Source: Firmicutes bacterium UBA5420 (GTDB lineage Bacteria; Bacillota; Limnochordia; Darwinibacteriales; Darwinibacteriaceae). From it: DNA of 7,321 nucleotides. Location of the stretch: the NCBI GenBank assembly GCA_002409455.1, contig DHNI01000053.1, positions 20,696 through 28,016 on the forward strand, in the 5' to 3' direction. The position numbers and the translations under genes were made by a program. This document shows, one piece after another, positions 5,956 to 7,321 of the stretch (position 1 is its first letter; each line of letters starts with the position of its first letter). The notes beneath the pieces were generated by a model. That model made no database searches. It was not told the origin of the DNA and saw nothing but the letters and a program-made list of their open reading frames with translations.

Positions 5956-6008
5956 GCTGACTTAGTACTACAAGACTAGCCCCAATTCCTGCCCGATTAC
6001 TGTTTACT

Positions 6009-6013
6009 GGAGG
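6009..6013 (+). promoter_or_regulatory. Shine-Dalgarno that points to a CTG start
   Basis: GGAGG, extending to GGAGGTG at 6015, is the only strong SD upstream of the glutamate-synthase-like frame. In frame with that gene the only codon at proper distance is CTG 6021, 7 nt after GGAGG. There is no in-frame ATG, GTG or TTG between the upstream stop TGA (5958-5960) and GTG 6066. The near-tandem ATTACTG/TTTACTG (5996-6009) runs into this SD and may be an operator half-site pair. Confidence 0.6.
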
Positions 6014-6020
6014 TGTTCTT

Positions 6021-7321
6021 CTGGCAAAGTTATCATCAAAACTATTCGTAGGAACACTCGGCCTTGTGGGCGGACTTTGGGGATTGCGTTTGCTGATTAC
6101 CGGAGTAAGTCGCTTTTCATTCAGAATCATGATGACGGATCCATACGTAGAAAACTTGGCAGAACTCGTCACGGCAACCAAGCGTACTGGGCTGCAAAAT
6201 ATCCTAGAGACCAACCTCCGCAGTCAAAAGGCAGAGGTGCTGCAGCGTCCCTTGGGCAGTCCCCGTAAGTTCCTTGATTTCGAAGGCCTTATGTTTGTCT
6301 CATCGCATTTAGATCGCCAACCCCTTCCTGATACGATCCCGATCCATACAGGAGTTGTGATTGGCCCAAAGGCTGAGAGGCCACTTCGCATCGAAACCCC
6401 ACTGATCGTTTCTGGAATGGCGTATAAAACGGCGTTAACAGATCGAATGAAGTGTGCCTTCGCCTTAGGAAGCAGCCTGGCCAAGACCGCTACCAATACA
6501 GGAGAGGGTCCCTTTTTACCTCAGGAGCGTGCCCTTGCAGAGCGCCTGATCGTTCAATACCCTAGAATACCCCTTTATCGCACCCTAGACATGTTGGAAC
6601 AAGCTGATGCCCTAGAGATACAATTAGGCCAAGGAGCAAGTGCAGGGGCGGCTCAAGCGCCCTACCCCCATCTCATCCGCACGGAGCTGCCAGCGCTCAG
6701 GGAACCACACGATCTTCCCAAAATCGTTCGCTTCTTAAAAGAAGCAGGGCACGGGGTACCAGTGGGAGCAAAATTGTCCTTTACCAACAATTTGGAACGC
6801 GAAATGGATCTCTGCCTTGAGGCAGGCGTAGACTATCTGGCCCTAGAAGGTGCCCAGGCAGCTACTGTTAAAGCTGCCCCCATTTTGCAAGACGATTTTG
6901 GGCTACCCACCATCATGGGCCTTCCCCGCGCCGTAAAACATCTTCAGTTGAGAGGGATGCAAGGACAGGTAAGCCTCATTGTCTCAGGCGGATTTAACTC
7001 ACCAGGTCAGTGTCTAAAGGCGTTAGCTCTCGGAGCCGATGCCATCTATTTAGGGACGGTCATCCTCTTTGCCGCAAGTCACACCCAGACCCTCAAGGCA
7101 ATTCCGTGGGAGCCACCAACGCAAGTTGCTGTGCAGGGAGGCAAAGCCAGCAAGAAATTCAATTGGAAACTCGGCGGTCAGCATGTGGGCAACTTTCTGA
7201 TCTCCTCTACAGAAGAGATCAAAGAAGGAGTGCGCGCTCTAGGAAAACACGCACTCCGCCAAGTAAATACCGACGATCTAGTATCCCTCGATGAGCATAC
7301 CTCGCGAGTAACAGGAATACG
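6021..7321 (+). CDS. FMN-binding glutamate-synthase-like protein, membrane-anchored (3' end beyond window)
   Basis: 433 residues are visible and the frame is open at the right edge. A hydrophobic segment at about 8-28 should anchor the protein in the membrane. Then follow DPYVENLAEL (40-49), ETNLRSQKAEVLQRPLGSPRKF (63-84), VVIGPKAERPLRIETPLIVSGMAYKTAL (112-139) and TATNTGEGPFLPQERA (156-171). These mark the FMN-binding barrel of the glutamate synthase large subunit, in the stand-alone subfamily that includes B. subtilis YerD. Later motifs are QDDFGLPT (290-297), VSGGFNSPGQCLKALALGADAIYLGT (321-346) and DLVSLDE (419-425), which lies near the C-terminus in relatives, so probably only a short tail is missing. 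The cluster-type Cys motif of true glutamate synthase is absent; only C145, C265 and C331 are seen. There is no glutaminase domain, so the substrate is unknown. The start is CTG, chosen from the SD. It is divergent from the LacI-type regulator. Confidence 0.88.
   Translation, partial: MAKLSSKLFVGTLGLVGGLWGLRLLITGVSRFSFRIMMTDPYVENLAELVTATKRTGLQNILETNLRSQKAEVLQRPLGSPRKFLDFEGLMFVSSHLDRQPLPDTIPIHTGVVIGPKAERPLRIETPLIVSGMAYKTALTDRMKCAFALGSSLAKTATNTGEGPFLPQERALAERLIVQYPRIPLYRTLDMLEQADALEIQLGQGASAGAAQAPYPHLIRTELPALREPHDLPKIVRFLKEAGHGVPVGAKLSFTNNLEREMDLCLEAGVDYLALEGAQAATVKAAPILQDDFGLPTIMGLPRAVKHLQLRGMQGQVSLIVSGGFNSPGQCLKALALGADAIYLGTVILFAASHTQTLKAIPWEPPTQVAVQGGKASKKFNWKLGGQHVGNFLISSTEEIKEGVRALGKHALRQVNTDDLVSLDEHTSRVTGI

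Noticed and set aside
5963..5970. Perfect palindrome TAGTACTA as a LacI-family operator
   Set aside because: Eight bases, no extension of symmetry and no central CG as most LacI-family operators have; likely chance.
5951..6214. Minus-strand open frame of 87 codons between the regulator and the FMN protein
   Set aside because: It is antisense to the N-terminus of the glutamate-synthase-like protein, whose motifs continue without break downstream; no family resemblance.
7010..7294. Plus-strand open frame of 94 codons near the right edge
   Set aside because: It is a second frame inside the glutamate-synthase-like gene; the main frame there carries the conserved ALGADAIYLGT and DLVSLDE motifs.

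Overview
The window looks like chromosomal DNA of an anaerobic, spore-former-type Firmicute (Bacillota) of medium GC. Pointers are an rnfC gene (ferredoxin:NAD+ oxidoreductase, typical of anaerobes), a LacI-family regulator most like Gram-positive MalR-type proteins, a short FmdB-type zinc ribbon gene, AGGAGG-type Shine-Dalgarno (SD) sites mostly 8 nt from the start, and many GTG or other non-ATG starts. Several secreted proteins would suit a diderm (two-membrane) Firmicute such as a Limnochordia or Halanaerobiales relative. That placement is inference.

Layout. Positions 1-2626 are all minus strand. Read in transcription order they hold a LolA-like secreted protein (2626-1844), a secreted beta-rich protein with an outer-membrane-protein-like C-terminus (1829-1125), a strong hairpin (1115-1089), the tRNA methyltransferase TrmL (1061-597), a leader with a sigma-H-like promoter and an interrupted dyad, and the start of rnfC (447 to beyond the left edge). 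Positions 2663-2971 are a one-gene plus-strand unit: sigma-A promoter, FmdB zinc ribbon protein, and a UUCG-loop terminator.

Positions 5925-2970 are a tight minus-strand operon: LacI-family regulator, a small secreted protein of unknown function, and a secreted M48 zinc metalloprotease with a C-terminal beta-propeller-like domain. Stop codons and the next SD or start overlap, so translational coupling is likely. From 6021 to the right edge a plus-strand gene, divergent from the regulator, encodes a membrane-anchored FMN-binding glutamate-synthase-like protein; its best start codon is CTG.

Taken together, 1.1-4.9 kb is rich in exported proteins: a LolA-like carrier fold, a possible outer-membrane barrel, an M48 protease with propeller, and a small exported protein. 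The most interesting hypothesis is an envelope or outer-membrane maintenance locus in a diderm Firmicute, with the protease half placed behind a sugar-type regulator. Housekeeping and energy genes (trmL, rnfC, the glutamate-synthase-like gene) flank it. No RNA genes, CRISPR arrays or mobile elements were seen, and no gene-free stretch exceeds 150 bases.
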